This document shows positions 45,080 to 57,909 of a stretch of DNA of 64,000 bases, piece by piece; the first letter of the stretch is position 1; every line of letters begins with the position of its first letter. The notes under the pieces were generated by a model. That model was given only the letters and a program-made list of their open reading frames with translations. It had not been told where the DNA came from and searched no databases. The position numbers and the translations under genes were made by a program. The DNA comes from Zygnema cylindricum (taxonomy: Eukaryota; Streptophyta; Zygnematophyceae; Zygnematales; Zygnemataceae): assembly GCA_037447655.1 (NCBI GenBank), contig JBBHKE010001476.1, positions 1 through 64,000 of the forward strand, in the 5' to 3' direction.

Positions 45080-45264
45080 ATTTCTACTATTTTTAAATGG
45101 TATTCGTCAAAAGTACACTTTTCGTAAGTTTCGTATATTTTTTGTTGTATATCATGCCGCGTGTCGTCGGACATTTTAGTTGTTTATATTTAGGCGTTAA
45201 GACGGGTAGCCGCTACACTAATTTGTATTTGGGTGTTATTTGGGTTTCGCAGGACTGTACGACG

Positions 45265-45598
45265 TGTACCGTACGACCTACATTCTCCGTAAGTTCCGGG
45301 ATGACGATTTGGACCATACCCGCGGTCCTACCGTATTATATATATTTTCCGCGATTTTGGCCGACGGTGGATTTGATTATTTCGCTTCGACCGTACGACT
45401 TACGCCGATCGGAATTCCCGCGGCCACGACTTACCGTACCATAGATATTTTCCGCGATTTTCGCCGACGGTGGATTCGATTATTTTACGTCCACCGTACG
45501 ACTTACATTACCGGGAATTTCTGCGACTACAAATTGGACCGTACCTTCGGTCCTACCGTACCTACTTTCATTTCCTGAAATCCCGGCCGACGACAATT
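45265..45598. repeat. about three diverged tandem copies of a ~105-120 bp unit
   Basis: Each unit has CCGTACGACYTAC, a TTCCSGGRA/GGAATTCCCG word and a ttttccgcgatttt-cgccgacggtggatt block. Units are imperfect. The 115-codon and 112-codon plus frames here follow the repeat and are probably not genes. Confidence 0.55.
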
Positions 45599-45726
45599 TT
45601 TAATCGTTTCGCGTAAAGTAGCATCCCGGCTGTCGACGCTGATTATGTAATTTTCGTTACTTAGCATCTGGACCGTCGACGCAAATGACAGACAAATCCA
45701 CTGTCAGTTGTGACGAAGCTACGCTA

Positions 45727-45930
45727 TTGGACTATTTTAAGTCGTGAACCTTTTGGAGGTTCACGCGTTCACATGTAGATAGGAAGGGTTTTAATCCGTA
45801 GGTTATAGATTATGTAATGTAGGGCATGTTGGACTATTTTAAGTCGTGAACCATTTGGAGGTTCACTCGTTCACATGTAGATAGGAAGGGTTTAAATCCG
45901 TAGGTTATAGATTCTGTAACGTAGGACATA
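45727..45930. repeat. two tandem copies of a 102-bp unit
   Basis: ttggactattttaagtcgtg starts at 45727 and again at 45829; the copies are highly similar. Each contains an internal hairpin (gtgaacc..ggaggttcac). Confidence 0.9.
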
Positions 45931-46689
45931 GGATTTCGGCCTCCTATTGGCCGAATCCAAACTAGACGCAAATATTTACATAGCACGCTGTACTCTGATT
46001 GGCTTGTTTTCGCTAGGCGTAGTTTTGGTTACTTAGTTCATTTCGCATCATTTCCTGCACACAATTTTCAAGTGCAGGAATTATTCATTTGATTTATTTT
46101 CAGTATTGAGGATTCTCTGCAGCCATCTTTTTGTTTGTAAAATTGTCCGGACAGCTTATAGGCGATTTTCTGCCTTTGCGTGAAACGTCTAGTTTTCTAT
46201 TACATTATCAATATCTTGTAAAGCCTTACAAATTAATCTATACGGCTTCGGCCAAGACCTACACGGTTTCCCTTCACTTTTCTCATCTTTTTGAGTGGAT
46301 TTCGACCGTGATCTCACAACACAAACTTCTTTTCCCGATTGTGGCTGAACTTTAATTAGTGTGGAAGTTGCATGTTGGGATTGTTAATGTGTTGTTTTTA
46401 TTTATTATAATTGTGTATTTATTTCTTTTTGGCTTTTGTGCATCTTTTGAGTTTGGTTATCTCAAACCTCATAAGTGTCGGGCATATTGTCATTTTCGGT
46501 TTTTATTTATCTTTCTCGGTTGTTTATGCTTTGATTTATTCTATTTAAGTATTAATTCAGATTATCCTTGATAAGATAACTCCTGCAAGGAATATAAATA
46601 GACCGTGGGGCCTAGTGGTCATCCATTGGTATTGTATTAAATGAAAGTTATTTCAAAAATTGTCCTTTTTACTACCTTAATGCATATTT
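45931..46689. other. intergenic, no gene seen
   Basis: Open frames of about 70 codons only. tataaatag at 46594-46602 looks like a TATA box, but no gene follows. Confidence 0.4.
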
Positions 46690-47064
46690 TTATGGCAAGT
46701 CGAGTGAGAAAAGTCAAAAAAACGAAATCAGATAGCCATGGCGGAAAGTTCTTTAGTTTTTGACATCGACGTTGTCACAAGTGAGGATGGGGTCACAATG
46801 TCATAAGCCCCTAATCATTTACAATATCACAAAATTACAAAAGTTTAGACCTATACAATCGTCATTGTTTTTGTTAGCGTCATCATTTATCGGAAGTTTT
46901 GAAGTCGTCCTCCGTCGTCACAAGTTGTATCCACAACTACAACCGTCACATTGCAAAGTTCCGAATTCATTTTCGCACATCGAGACGTTAGTCAAAGTAG
47001 TACGGAGAACTTCAATATAGTTCAAAATACTTTATCAAAGTACCGATTACATGGGGACACGACC
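46690..47064. mobile_element. fragment of the GTCCCCATGTA-ended repeat family (Q1)
   Basis: Collinear with 50230-51200 and 52370-52545 (shared ggcggaaagtt, gacgttgtcac, acaaccgtcacat-tgcaaagttc). It ends in acatggggac-acgacc, the family's right end. The left end was not found. Confidence 0.55.
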
Positions 47065-48874
47065 TAAGTAAAGGTTATTTTTCTGTCGTTAAATTCATAA
47101 ATGCCATATTACTACTAGAGTTAAAATCGTACGAATAAGGGTCGTGCTCCAATGGGCAAAAATGATGTAGTTTACTAGAAAACGTACTTTATCGTAATTT
47201 ACAATCCTATTTTTTTACCATTTTTTTATAAAACATGTTCTCTATAGATTCGATAAGATTCATCAAACTTTTGGGCGAAAATTTAGACCTTCCGATTTTG
47301 AGATTTCGAAACAAACGCTCATTCTTTTTAGTGTCTAGAGGGTCTCCATAGTTGTTTCCAAGAGGACACTTTCCACATACTAGACGTGTTTAATGGTACA
47401 CGTCATAAAAACAGTTACGATCTACGGTGGACAAGCGATTACAACCTAATATTTGGCAAAAGCAATGTTCCTTCGTACAAGATGAATTTGTTGTTCTTTG
47501 AGCACTAGTGGAGGTGGAGCTGCAGCAGTAGTAGTAGAAGTAGACATAGCTTATGTAGAAGCTTTTCAAGAAGTCCCCACAAAACACTCTATTTCACCAC
47601 TCTAATACCTCACAGTTTATTGAACTTTACCACACTATAGATCCTGACTCACACGTCCAATTCACACAAAACTCAACACATAAGAACCTCAGCATACACA
47701 TTGTTAACTCTTAAAGTTACAGTTAAATTGACTTAGTAAACCATAAGATAGAGGACATGCAAGTTTCCCAACAAATGCGTTTTGGTTTCCCTTGTCCCAA
47801 AACTGGATACAATAATATTTCTAAGTCATAATCTTTACACTTTGAGAGAGCATCTACTGCCCATTAGCCAATCAAATGTCAATACCCTGAATAGTAGTAC
47901 CGTACTATAAAGCGACAATGTATACTAGTGTACTTCCATAAACCTAATTCTAACTAGCCTAAAAATGAATAGTGAAACACTATTTCCTAAAGCGCTACGC
48001 TACAAAAACCATATCTTCAGGTATTTACAATCTGATGCCGTAGATATAATGTTGCTTGCTTAGTCAGTACCCTCAAATACTTCCAATCTGATGTGGTAAA
48101 CTTGTACGACTATTTGGGACGTTTACGAAGTTCCTCGTCATCTGTGGTCCCCCTCATAATTCTCGTCGTTAATCTGATATAAATCAACGTGTGGTATTTG
48201 TTATTTCCACTTGTGCTCTCAAATGTCAAGTTTAATTTCCGTCCGCCCGATCTGACGAATTCAGTCGGCCAATAGATGACATGTGGCCACGACCATTCCA
48301 CACTTCCTGCACTGTCTAAAAAGTGGACGCGTGTATATGTGACCATAGTGATACACCTGAGCAAACATTCTACTATCACACTATTCAAGGTAAGTATTAC
48401 ACTTCAAACTACACCAAATTATTTTAAGTACTTAGGCTTCCCTCAGAGCTCTATATATTGAAGTTAAATCTTTAAAAAAACAACCGAATTTAAATCTAAC
48501 GAAAGCGGCGAAAAAGTATTTGATGAACAATATCCTATGACGTTTTTTTTTTTCACGGAAAGGACTACGTTTAAAACATAACGGCAAAAATCACATAATG
48601 ATAAATTATACGCGTAGAAAAGTTAAATTTTAATACGTTTTTATTTATCTTAGATTTTGATTGTTTGTAGAAATCTCCATTCTTATTTTGTCCTTTCAAA
48701 TATGTTAATATTATCGGTCGTGTGATAATACACGTACGTGGTTCCAATCGTACTAAAGTACGTAGGCGATTTTTGCTTTGTTGACACAGTTTGATGGATA
48801 AATATTGAATATATTACTGCCAGTATACGTTTGCGTATGATTACTAGAAACGCCTGATGGATGAGGACCCTAAA
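47065..48874. other. intergenic, no gene supported
   Basis: The 92-codon minus frame at 48110-48388 has no recognisable motif. A palindromic CCAGTA..TTACT motif lies at 48811-48860, immediately before element Q2. Confidence 0.4.
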
Positions 48875-49629
48875 GGTGCGTCTCCATGTAGTTAAAACTT
48901 AGAGAACTTCCTTTATTATTTAGCGCAGATCGAACCGACCCGTATTTGAAATGTCCCCATGTGTAGCAACGAAATTGTTACTTAAGGATGTGATGATTGT
49001 ATATGTTGACAATGCTTGTGACGGCTGTCAACATCTACAATCTTTGAGGACGCACGTTATTTTTTGTAACTGCTTGTGACGTTGCATGACTTTCCATGAT
49101 ATTGTAGACCTACGCGTTTGAGCCTATGCGGTTTCACTCTTGAAAGAGATGCGCTTTGCTTTTGCGTCTCCTATCCCGATTCGTGTGAAATGGCATCGAA
49201 AACCTGACACCCACGCAAAAACAAAAAACTGTAACAGACATAAACAGACAAAATATAACAAATTATGTACTTTTCATCGTCGTATTGAACGAAAACGGAC
49301 AAAACAAAAAAAATAGTTTCTTTTTCGTCGTCGATTGAATTCATTTTAAATTTTTGAAGAACTTTTATATGTAAATAATACGTGGCCTTATTTGTTTAGC
49401 GAAATATTTTGTTTTAAAACACATCGTCTCTGTGTTTTAAAGAAAAGTTAAGAGATGATGTTTTTTGTCGTGGCCGTGGGTTCAAGAACATGTAGTACAT
49501 CTTATATTTGACGATGACGCAAAATGTATTTCGTTTTATTTTTTTGTACAGTTAAAACTTACTCGGTACGACGATAAGTTTTAGAGGAAAACGATAAAAA
49601 ATAATACGTACTTTGGCACATGGAGACCC
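48875..49629. mobile_element. inverted-repeat element Q2 (GGTGCGTCTCCATGTA ends)
   Basis: Left GGTGCGTCTCCATGTA (48875) and right GGCACATGGAGACCC (to 49629) are imperfect inverted repeats, flanked by ccctaaa and taaaa. About 755 bp, no coding capacity. Same terminal motif as Q3 and Q4. Confidence 0.55.
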
Positions 49630-49653
49630 TAAAAAAACCCTTAAAAACCCTAA

Positions 49654-51200
49654 GGGTACTTTTGCATGTGTTAAATCGTTTCCTCCATAACTTGTAAAAA
49701 AACGAGAAAGTTTGCAGGATGACCAAAAAAATAAAATTACCACCTTACAAGTTGCGTTACTTTGAAACTTTACATGGTATTGTAGTTTGTCCTCTAGCGC
49801 GATGCAGTTTGTCGTTTAGCGCGTTTGACCCACTTTCGTGTCCTTCCAGCTCATCTTCAAATTTGATATTAAATCACATCGTGAGTTGATTTTAAATAAA
49901 GTTCCATGAGGTGATTGAATAGGCAGATGCTGTCGCACGTGTCGGAAGTTTTTTACAATTTTTGTGCGCGGAGTACAAAAAAAAAACCCAATGCACTTTT
50001 CAAGCTTGTGCGTGACTTCTTTTCGTGATATTATTTACATACAGGGGCCGTGGAGGGGGTCTCGACCAACGGACGCCATTTCGCAAAAGCGAAGTCCGTG
50101 AAAGCGCCTCTCTCTCTTTCCCTCTTCCACTACTGCTTCTATCTTAAAGTTCTTGCGATGAAAAACGTCAATAATGGTATATAATGAAAGATATCTAAAA
50201 ATGATTTCTTTTTACTATCTTTGGGCGTATTTTGATAGGAAGTAGAGTGAGAAAATACTAGAAAACAAAATAGGGAAACCATGGTGGAAAGTTTTAGAAT
50301 TTGTGACGTCGACGCTGTCATAATTTGAGCGTGATATCAAAATGTAACAAACCCTAAACGTCTACAATGTCACCAGTATATAGACGTCTACAACCGTCGC
50401 TATTTTGTAAACGTCATCAATTGTCGCTACACCGCGAATCGTAATTAGAGTAAATTACTCTAATTTGGTCGCTCGAAATTTCGACTCTATGACATCAAAT
50501 AGAGTAAACGATTCTAATTTTTTCATTATTGTAATTTAGGTGAGTTTAATTAGCGTAAAAAAATGTTATATATGTTCGTTTTAAATAGTGTGGAGTACAA
50601 ACAACGTTCGATTGTGCAAAATTGTACTTTTTTAAGTAAAAAGGTACAAATAATGATTTAATAGAATCGCGATCGCATGTGAAATCCCACTAAACAAAAA
50701 TCTATCACATCGAAAAAAGTCGTTCGCATAACTCTCGTCCGTCGACAGCATTGTCGTCAGTGTGAACATTAACTGACATTCAGTGCGACAAATAATACTA
50801 ACGTCATAATGACGTCAAAACTATACGGACTGACGTATTTTGTACGTCTACGTATTTTAGTGTTCATAATTTCAGCACGGATAATTTTGGCCGACATAAC
50901 CCAATATAGAGTACTTAAATAAGTTAGAGTAAACTTCCTCTCTGAAAAAGTTATATCACATAAATTAGAGTTCATTACTCTAATTTTTTTTTTTGTTTTT
51001 TTACTCTAATTTTTTCATTACTCTAATTACGATTCGCGGTGTAGTTTTGTAGTCATTTACGACCGTCACAAATTTCTCCTACATCTACATCCGTCACAAT
51101 TAAAAGTAAAGATTTCTTCGCTACATACCGAATGCAATACGGAGAATCTTCGCTAGAAACAAAACTATTTCTAAAGTTTCGGCTACACGCGAAAGTACCA
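49654..51200. mobile_element. element Q3, interrupted by a CACCG-family element
   Basis: Left end GGGTACTTTTGCATGTGTTAAATCG (49654) is a mutated form of the Q4 end. The interior is collinear with Q4, including a CT-rich block (50110-50150). The right end, near ctaaagtttcggctaca at about 51190, is decayed. A 612-bp TA-flanked element sits inside at 50430-51041. Confidence 0.5.
50430..51041. mobile_element. TA-flanked CACCG-family element, 612-bp subfamily
   Basis: Ends CACCGCGAATCGTAATTAGA and TCTAATTACGATTCGCGGTG are perfect inverted repeats with TA on both sides (50428-50429, 51042-51043). Nearly full-length match to 57287-57902. Internal subterminal words tactctaatt repeat several times. 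Confidence 0.9.
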
Positions 51201-51344
51201 CAAATTTCAAAAATGTAGATTACAATTTGCGTCATCTTCGAACTTAGGATGTACGATATGTTGTCGTCTTCTGTTTTTTCGAGTCACTGCCACGTCATCT
51301 TCGAAATAACTTTAAACACATAGATGTTTTTTAAAATTAAGTTA

Positions 51345-52545
51345 GGGTGCGTCCCCATGTATTAAAGTATCGACTTTAATCTGTCGTTTTCAGCCAAAAC
51401 ACAGTTCCGTACGAGAAAAACTTTAACCGTACAATAAAAGCAATTCTTTAGAAGTACTGCAAACGTCAAGTCGATACTTTGAGTGTACTTCATGTTTGTC
51501 GTCATGTTAGCGAATTTTGGCGTTTTCCTTTTTTCGACCCCCGGGCAAGAGAATTCAGCCCGTCAAAAAACTTCATAAAAAATCACCTCGCAACTTGATT
51601 TCAGGGAAAGTACCTCGGAAATGGCGAATGAAAAACGGTCCACGCACGCGCTACATGAGTGGGAAAATTTTAGGTCGATAAAGAAAAATAAAAAATGTCG
51701 CTTTGCGACCTGTACGATTTTTTTTTCAGGGGTCTTTCGCTTTCAACCTCATTTCATCAAGGTGAAATCCGCGAGAGAGTAGCTTCTCTCCTTCTACCGT
51801 ACGCTCTCCACCTACCGAACACTCTCTCCCACTTCCACCATCACGCTCCCTCACACTCCATGTCTCACACAATGCAAAGCTCTTGAAATTGTTGTTTTTT
51901 TTTTTTGTAAAAAATTGCGATGAAGCACTCGTAAATACGTCTCACCAAAAAGGTTTCCTGGCAGTTTTCCTGCAACAGATTACCTTACCTTTTCTCCGCA
52001 ACAGATTAAATTTTTGAAGCAGGTGTGGAAAAGGAAGAAATTGCGAAGTGTAGAATTTCTTGGTTTTGTAAAAATACGCAGGCGGAGAGGAGTCAGCTGG
52101 ACAGTGGTAGCAGGGTAGGTGTTTGACAGCGGTAGCAAGGTAGGAGTGTGACAGTGGTAGCAGGGTAGGAGTGTGACAGCGGTAACACTTATGGTCTGAT
52201 GTCTACAATGTCACGGTCAACATTACGATGTCACGTGATGTCGCGGGAGTTGTGACACCATTTGTCATTGTAGACGTGATCATCCGTCGTTAGTTTTCGA
52301 GACATCACCAATTGCTGCGTGTATTGTAGACGTTTACAACCGTCGTAGTTATCGCGTACGTCATCATTCGTAGTAAGTTTCGTAGTCGTTTCCAACCGTC
52401 GCAAGTTGAACCCACATCTACACCCGTCACATTCCAAAGTTTCGATTTCATTTTTGCACATAGGGACGCTTTTCAAAGTAGTACGGAACACTTCACTACA
52501 GTCCAAAACACTTTTCCAAAGTATCGCCTACATGGGGACGTACCC
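51345..52545. mobile_element. inverted-repeat element Q4 (GGGTGCGTCCCCATGTA ends)
   Basis: Left GGGTGCGTCCCCATGTATTAAAGTATCG-like start and right CATGGGGACGTACCC end with matching subterminal aaagtatcg words; flanked by TTA and TAA, so a TA duplication is possible. 1201 bp. Contains a CT-rich gene-leader-like block (51765-51890), a 25-bp tandem array (52100-52190) and repeated tgtagacgt-tcatc-cgtcg words. No transposase is recognised. Confidence 0.6.
52100..52190. repeat. about 3.5 tandem copies of a 25-bp unit
   Basis: gacagyggtagcarggtaggagtgt repeats with exact 25-bp spacing from 52100, 52125 and 52150; the last copy is partial. Confidence 0.9.
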
Positions 52546-52548
52546 TAA

Positions 52549-52566
52549 TAGCGATTCACGGTGTAC
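52549..52566. mobile_element. orphan right end of a CACCG-family element
   Basis: atagcgattcacggtgta directly abuts the right end of Q4. No left end was found nearby. Confidence 0.5.
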
Positions 52567-52791
52567 TGCACTGGGTGAAAAAAGAAACTAGAAAAGAGTA
52601 CGGCCAACTAATACGCTCAACTGAGCTCTTCATGAAAATTGAGTCGTACAACGCAAAATATATCCTGTCGCAAGGCCGCTACAGTACAGTACAGTACCGT
52701 ACTTGTGTATATAAGCCCTACCATTGGTTCATTGTGATCAGGACCTAACTTTTCAACAGTCAATACCCCGAATGGAGCCGAGCCCCTAAGA

Positions 52792-52832
52792 GTTAGGATT
52801 AGGGTTAGGATTACGGTTAGGGTTGGGGTTAT
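52792..52832 (+). repeat. short degenerate telomere-like tract
   Basis: About six hexamers close to TTAGGG (TTAGGA, TTAGGG, TTAGGA, TTACGG, TTAGGG, TTGGGG). The unit is 6 bp, not the 7-bp TTTAGGG common in land plants. Interstitial and too short to be a chromosome end. Confidence 0.75.
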
Positions 52833-55705
52833 CCCATCCCATGGGACGCTCTTTTGGAGCGAGAAAACGATGATGGTTCATTTGAATGAACCGCGTCATA
52901 ATTTTGGCCATTCGTTATTCGCCTCCTGGCCTATAAAGTAAAAGGAAATAAAATACGACAAAAACATGTGAAAAAACTTTCTTTTCGGCTGTTTTAACCG
53001 GATCAATTATTTCTGGCATTAAACTACAAAATTCAGATTGACGTCAGAGGAAACGCCAAAATAAAGTCCAGCTATCGACACATTGGTCCGGAAGCTGTCC
53101 ACTTCAATGTGCAATAGGAAACAACTTAGGGCTTATGTAGGCGCAGCTTAGACATGTAATTTTGTCTTTTAGTGAAGAATCTCCGTACTAATTTTCTGGG
53201 TGATCCGAAATACGAAAAAAAAATTGTTACATAATTCTGTGACGGTTGTAGACGCTACACGATTTTGTGACTGTTTAATATCGAGTAAAGTTTTTTAGCT
53301 ATACATAGGATAACCTATATTAACAATTAGCGAGTGGTGAGGTTTTCCCATATATAGCTCATAGCCTATTCCCACCGGAAAAAAAATCACTTCCCCAACA
53401 GACGAGCGTTCGAATAATGTACGGCTTTCCGAGCACCAACTTTATTGTTCTCGGAAGTTCACGAAAAACCGTACAATAGAACTTCCTCAAAATATTGGAG
53501 GATATTGAAGTCGGGTTAAGGTTGAGTCTTTCTTTGAAACAGGCCAACGGTAAACCCAAAAGCAGACGAAGCAAAAACAGCATTAGAACGGCTATTTCAT
53601 TGTTTTTCGCGAAAAAACTGTCCAACTTTGAACCACCGCCGTCGTCCTTCAAACATTCATTCTCTCTAAGTTTGAAAAAAATGCAGGTTTGTTTTTGCGC
53701 CTATGTTTGATGACGTCGAAGCGTGTGACGTGTCACATGAGACCTTCAATCGGAGTTGCGTGCCAAATTTTTGATGTGAACAAGACCCGTTTTCCCATGA
53801 GCTATGGGAAAATCATCGGAATGGGCAAAAAGTTACAAATGCTCCAGTGGGAATACGCTATCGGTGACAAAAAAAAATTATGGCCTACACCTATCAATTT
53901 AGAGGGGTGATTCTCACTAAGGAACACAAGTGTGGTACATAAATAAAGTACAAAATAAGTACGTAGTTACATCGAGCGGGTGGGGGGGGAGGGGGGGCGT
54001 TGCTTTTGGGAATACTTCAAACCATCATGCACTACAACACGTACTTATCGTCGATAGCTATCAACCCGCTACTTATCAATAATTTAGAGCAATCTATTGG
54101 AATTTCTTGCAATAGTTTCTCTAACGATGTATTTCACTAATAAATCAATTACCTATAGGTAAAAAAACATACATAACGGTTATCGGCAAAACGACATCGA
54201 TACACAACACTAATTGTAAGCGTTTAATTTTCTGAGATATTATAGGTGCCTACCTTTTCGTGGCATTGCACATATCTAGGTTTTCTTTACATTGTGAAAT
54301 CACGCTCACTTGTGATGGCGTCGATGTCGTTAATTGCGTCAAACGGACGTACACACTGAGTTTCACGATGACATTATTTATGTTTTTGGTTTCGCACTTT
54401 TTTTCGTACCGCAAATGTTGATATTTTGCACACAAAAGCGTCGTGGAATATTAGTGTGTGGTTCATTCATAACTCTTCCACGAGGGAAGTTTTATGTAAA
54501 GGCATTTTAACATCCAACAATAATAAACATTTAATTTATTATTAAACAAAAACTTTATTTTAAAACATGCCGTGGGAAAATCAACATGGAACAAAGGGGG
54601 TAAAAAACAAAGATAAGCGTTAAAACATAAAAAAATAAAATAGGCGATTTCCACAAATAACAACAAAATTGACACCACTAATTAAAACAACTATATACCA
54701 ACGCTAACTAAAATAAATATCGACTTAGTAACTACAAATTATGACCAACAGAAAAGAGAAAGAAATATACACTAGACGGCACCAACAACTTTGAAAAGCT
54801 AAAGTCTACAACTATATGATACCTTGTTGGAAGATGTGGAAGGCACCGTTTGTTTACCACCATCGTGTTTTATCAGAAGACGGTCGCGACTTGGGCGGCA
54901 ACTTTTGAACGTTGACGTTAAAAAACATTTAAAAAGATCCAAACTGTTACCAGAGTTATGGGCACGCAAAGCAAGCCATTAGGAGATAAAAGACACCCAA
55001 ACAACGATAAGTAAAATTCCTCCATCACGCTTCGAAACACCAAGAAGACATTCCACACAAAAAGTGGTACAACATTAAAAGCAACATGTCATCAATTCAT
55101 ATTGAATGCCACTTTCATTTACGATCAATGCCTTCAAGTAATTATGGCAGGAGAAGAAAGATCTTCAAAAATCTTTTTTTTTCGAGATTGAAAGGCCATG
55201 GTTCAAAATTGACTCCGTAGTATTCAACAAGAATTTTAGTATTTTATGCAACTCAAACGTTTATTACCATCAAGATTTTGTCCACTATATAAAGCATGTG
55301 TTATGGGTCATAAAACACAATTTTTGAAAGACACGACGACCTCGCTAAAATAGACATGGAAAAAACTAAATGATCCACATAATCTTTATAAATTAGACAT
55401 ATTTATTTATTTCATTATGCATTTAAGAACCAAAAGACAAGATAGCTAAAATTGCTCTTAAAATATAAATGTTTCGGGACGTGTTACGCCCAATGAAAGA
55501 GATTGATTTGTCCAATGTGATATCTTTCACAAGTTGGGCCTCAAGTTCTTTAATCTATAAGATGACAATGTACTCTATTTATTAGTAATGAACTTTTGAC
55601 TTCTCATTTGTAGATACATAAACAATGGCATTATACTGTACACAATCCTATATGTTACACTTTGTATGAATGGCTAAACAATCGTCTCGAAGCGGATGGC
55701 GGTAC
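52833..55705. other. intergenic, no gene supported
   Basis: Frames of 60-97 codons on both strands (for example 53495-53710 plus, 53359-53652 minus) lack splice or motif support. A G-rich run (gggtggggggggagggggggcg) lies near 53980-54000. The stretch 54050-54220 shares tatcg/cgatacacaac words with 10800-10945, suggesting another old repeat. Confidence 0.4.
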
Positions 55706-56488
55706 CAGAGGTCGCAAAAGTCAAAATTTCAAATACCTGAAACGGACAAATTTGTTTTTTTCAAAACCTGAACACCCGTTAGTCCGTTACCCGACCGCGT
55801 TATGACACACTCCTAAATTGATACCTGTTACCCGATACAAGTTTACGAAAATAAAAGTTTAATGAAACTCGATTTCTCACGACTACCCGTACCCGCCTGT
55901 ACCCAAATATGTCCAAACTTAATGATACATCTCCCTTATAACTTTCACGGTACCAAAAGTAGAAAGTACAACAATGTTGGATAGTATGGACAATACAAAA
56001 CATAGTTCAGAAGTAGGTGAAAGTAGGCCCATACAATATGCCTATTGTACGCAAAACATAGAATATGACCTTAAGACCCATATTGTATTCGGACATTTTA
56101 AGACCAATTAAAGCATTCGAACCAAAAATTGGAACAATTAAAACATTATGACAAAAAAAAATTATTTACACTGTCAGATTCAGACGATCGGACGGTCGCT
56201 GGTCAAAGTAGCGATCTAAGAAAATAAAATGAAAAGCCCAAAACACAACTTACGATAAAGGCGTCGACCAAAGGCCTACCATAAAAATGCCTACTTTTGA
56301 ACTATGGTATAAAACCTTCATTTTTTGTTGTTAATTGCTTACCCCGCCGTACCCGTTTTTTTTTTTTGTGAATCACCTGCCTGAATCCACCCACCCGCCA
56401 AAATTTGGCACCTGAATTCGTTCTGGATCTGACACGGGCGGTCAGGTAACAGTCGGGTACGGATATGGGTACCCGATTGCGACCTCTA
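55706..56488. mobile_element. hAT-like element P1 (CAGAGGTCGCAA ends), interrupted by M2
   Basis: Left CAGAGGTCGCAA, right TTGCGACCTCTA; perfect 8-bp duplication ggcggtac (55698-55705 and 56489-56496). The ends fit the hAT rule YARNG. The interior is rich in cccgtaccc/gggtac words. Element M2 (56001-56306) lies inside. Confidence 0.85.
56001..56306 (+). mobile_element. hAT-like element M2 (AAAGTAGG family)
   Basis: 306 bp, CATAGTTCAGAAGTAGGTG..CTACTTTTGAACTATG. The flanks atacaaaa / gtataaaa match at 6 of 8. Interior as in M1 and M3. Confidence 0.85.
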
Positions 56489-56647
56489 GGCGGTACTGTA
56501 CTTTAGTATACATGATTACATGTACGCAAGACGATTCACAACGACTTTTTTGTCAATACGATGTAAAATGTAATATTGTTTGATGTATTAAATGTGGTGT
56601 GGCGATCCGATGAGACGTAATGTCATATCGAAGGGCTGTGCCATTTG

Positions 56648-57272
56648 TAGAGGTCGCAAAAGTCAAAAATTTACATAACCGAAACCGATTTTTTTTTTGT
56701 TTAAATTTGAGTAACCGATGTCTGACCGGGTTATGTCAAGCTCCAAAATTGTTAACCGTTAACCGATCGACGTTTACGAAAATAAAAGTTAACCGAAACT
56801 TAATTTATCGCGACTAACCGTGCCCGTTCGTAACCGAAAAAGTACAAAATTAATTAATGTACGACATATGAACAAGCCAATAATAACGATTTGTCGCGTT
56901 CCCTAATATTTGCGAAATGAATAGTGTTTCCTACATTGTCAGATTTGCGATGCTTTGTTGCTTTCCCTAAGATTTGCGAAATGAACAACGTTACTACCTT
57001 GTCAGATTTGCGACGCTAATCATAAACTCACGTACTTCCACGATACCGAAGAGTACAAAGTACAATAATGTTGGATTGTATGGACAGTATACAATTTTAT
57101 TTTTTTCGGTTTTTGGGTTAACCGACCGTAACCGACCATTTTTTTTTTCTGTCGAATCAACCGACCGCAACTGCCCGACCCCCAAAATTTGGCAACCGAA
57201 TCCGTTCCGGATCCGGCGCGAGCGGTCGGTTAACGGTCGGTCACGGTTTCGGTTGACCAATTGCGACCTCTA
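56648..57272. mobile_element. hAT-like element P2 (TAGAGGTCGCAA ends)
   Basis: 625 bp, TAGAGGTCGCAAAAGTC..TTGCGACCTCTA, collinear with P1 but in a diverged version (accgaccgtaaccgacc in place of cccgtaccc). The 8-bp flanks gccatttg / gcgattgt are only partly alike. Confidence 0.75.
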
Positions 57273-57286
57273 GCGATTGTACAATA

Positions 57287-57902
57287 CATCGCGAATCGTA
57301 ATTAGAGTAAATAACGCTGATTCGGTCGCCCTAAATTTTGACTCTATCACCTTAAATAGAGTAAATGATTATAGTTTTTTCATTATTATATTTAAGGTAA
57401 GGTTTAATTAGCGTAAAAATTATAATATAGGTTCGTTTTAAATAGTGTGGTGAACGGACGACGTCCGACCGTGCAAAATTGTACTTTTATATATTAAAAA
57501 GGTACAAATAATGTTTTAATAGAATCACACTCGCACGTGAAATCGCACTTGACAAAATATCTATCACATCGAAAAAAAGCCGTTCGCATAACTCCCGTCC
57601 GTCGACAACATCGTCGTCTGTGTGAACATTAAGTGACATCCAGCGTGACAAATAATACTAACGCCATAATGACGTCAAAACTCTACGGACAGACAGATTT
57701 TGTACATCTACGTAATTTAGTGTTCATAATTTCATCGCAGATAATTATTGCGGACATAACCCAATATAGAGTACTTAAATAAATTAGAGTAAACTTCCTA
57801 TGTGATAAAGTTATATCACATAAATTAGAGTTAGTTACTCTAATTGATTTTGTTGGTTTTTTTACTCTAATTTTTTCATTACTCTAATTACGATTCGCGG
57901 TG
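57287..57902. mobile_element. TA-flanked CACCG-family element, 616-bp subfamily
   Basis: Ends CATCGCGAATCGTAATTAGA and TCTAATTACGATTCGCGGTG with TA at 57285-57286 and 57903-57904. Collinear with 50430-51041. Confidence 0.88.
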
Positions 57903-57909
57903 TATAGTA

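Noticed and set aside
48110-48388. 92-codon minus frame
   Set aside because: No recognisable motif and no promoter or splice evidence; compatible with chance.
53359-53710. Overlapping 97-codon minus and 71-codon plus frames
   Set aside because: Mutually exclusive frames on opposite strands, neither with recognisable protein features.
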